Shown here: one piece after another, positions 63,838 through 64,000 of the stretch
Layout of the letters: each line of letters opens with the position of its first letter
Position numbering within the stretch: position 1 is the stretch's first letter
Source of the DNA: Motacilla alba alba
Lineage: Eukaryota > Chordata > Aves > Passeriformes > Motacillidae
NCBI RefSeq assembly: GCF_015832195.1
Contig: NC_052034.1
Span: 3,683,501 to 3,747,500 of the forward strand
DNA: 64,000 bases
Direction of reading: 5' to 3'
Notes under the pieces: model-generated
Database searches by the model: none
Seen by the model: the letters and a program-made list of their open reading frames with translations, nothing else
Told to the model about the DNA's origin: nothing
Made by a program: the position numbers and the translations under genes

Positions 63838-64000
63838 CTGGGGAAAGAAAGAGGATCAAGTTGTTGGTGCTAAGAATAATCCACAGCTCACACAAGAGGA
63901 GAACAAGCAGGCAGTGCTGCTTCAGAGGACAATGAATGGGGTGAAGCAACATGAATGAAACCACTATTTTTCCATTAATCTCTCTCTTTTACAGTTAAAT

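Noticed and set aside
63824..63838. Near-perfect X-box GTTGCCATGGCAAT in GOSR1
   Set aside because: It is coding sequence for the conserved AMATKEN peptide, so protein constraint explains it.

Overview
This is vertebrate nuclear DNA, most probably from a bird. Coding exons are short and split by canonical GT/AG introns, GC content is high with several CpG-rich blocks, introns are compact, and the recognisable interspersed repeats are CR1 LINE remnants. This suits an avian microchromosome. The species cannot be named from the sequence.

Left half (1-24,056, minus strand): twenty consecutive coding exons of ABR, the BCR-related RhoGEF/RhoGAP. They run from the standard start exon (ATG at 24,056) to the exon ending at 46, inside the RhoGAP domain. 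The exon phases join without conflict into 747 codons. About the last 110 residues of the usual ~860 lie beyond the left edge. The gene also has alternative first exons: one at 12,645-12,690 starting MEILV, one acidic at 16,567-16,680 starting MEEEEEAIG, a possible one at 5,231-5,383 in a CpG-rich block, and a BCR-type coiled-coil exon at 33,012-33,318, 9 kb upstream of the standard start.

Middle (24,057-37,100): no protein-coding gene is recognised apart from the coiled-coil exon. The stretch holds a CR1 element, simple repeats and several AT-rich blocks that look like regulatory DNA. BHLHA9, a single-exon bHLH limb-development gene, follows on the plus strand at 37,165-37,893.

Right half: TRARG1 (TUSC5), a CD225/dispanin-family trafficking regulator of GLUT4, is on the plus strand in three coding exons between 40,605 and 46,708 and gives 176 residues. 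About 12 kb without a recognised gene follows. The 3' end of GOSR1 (the Golgi SNARE GS28) is on the minus strand: the last two coding exons (63,755-63,837 and 62,408-62,532) and a probable long AT-rich 3' UTR down to about 58,575. The rest of GOSR1 lies beyond the right edge.

ABR, BHLHA9 and TRARG1 are neighbours in the same order and orientation on human 17p13.3. In human YWHAE follows TRARG1, whereas here GOSR1 does, so a rearrangement separates the two arrangements. The genes do not form one pathway. The likely functional link is regulatory, with BHLHA9 lying in a gene-poor interval beside the ABR promoters.
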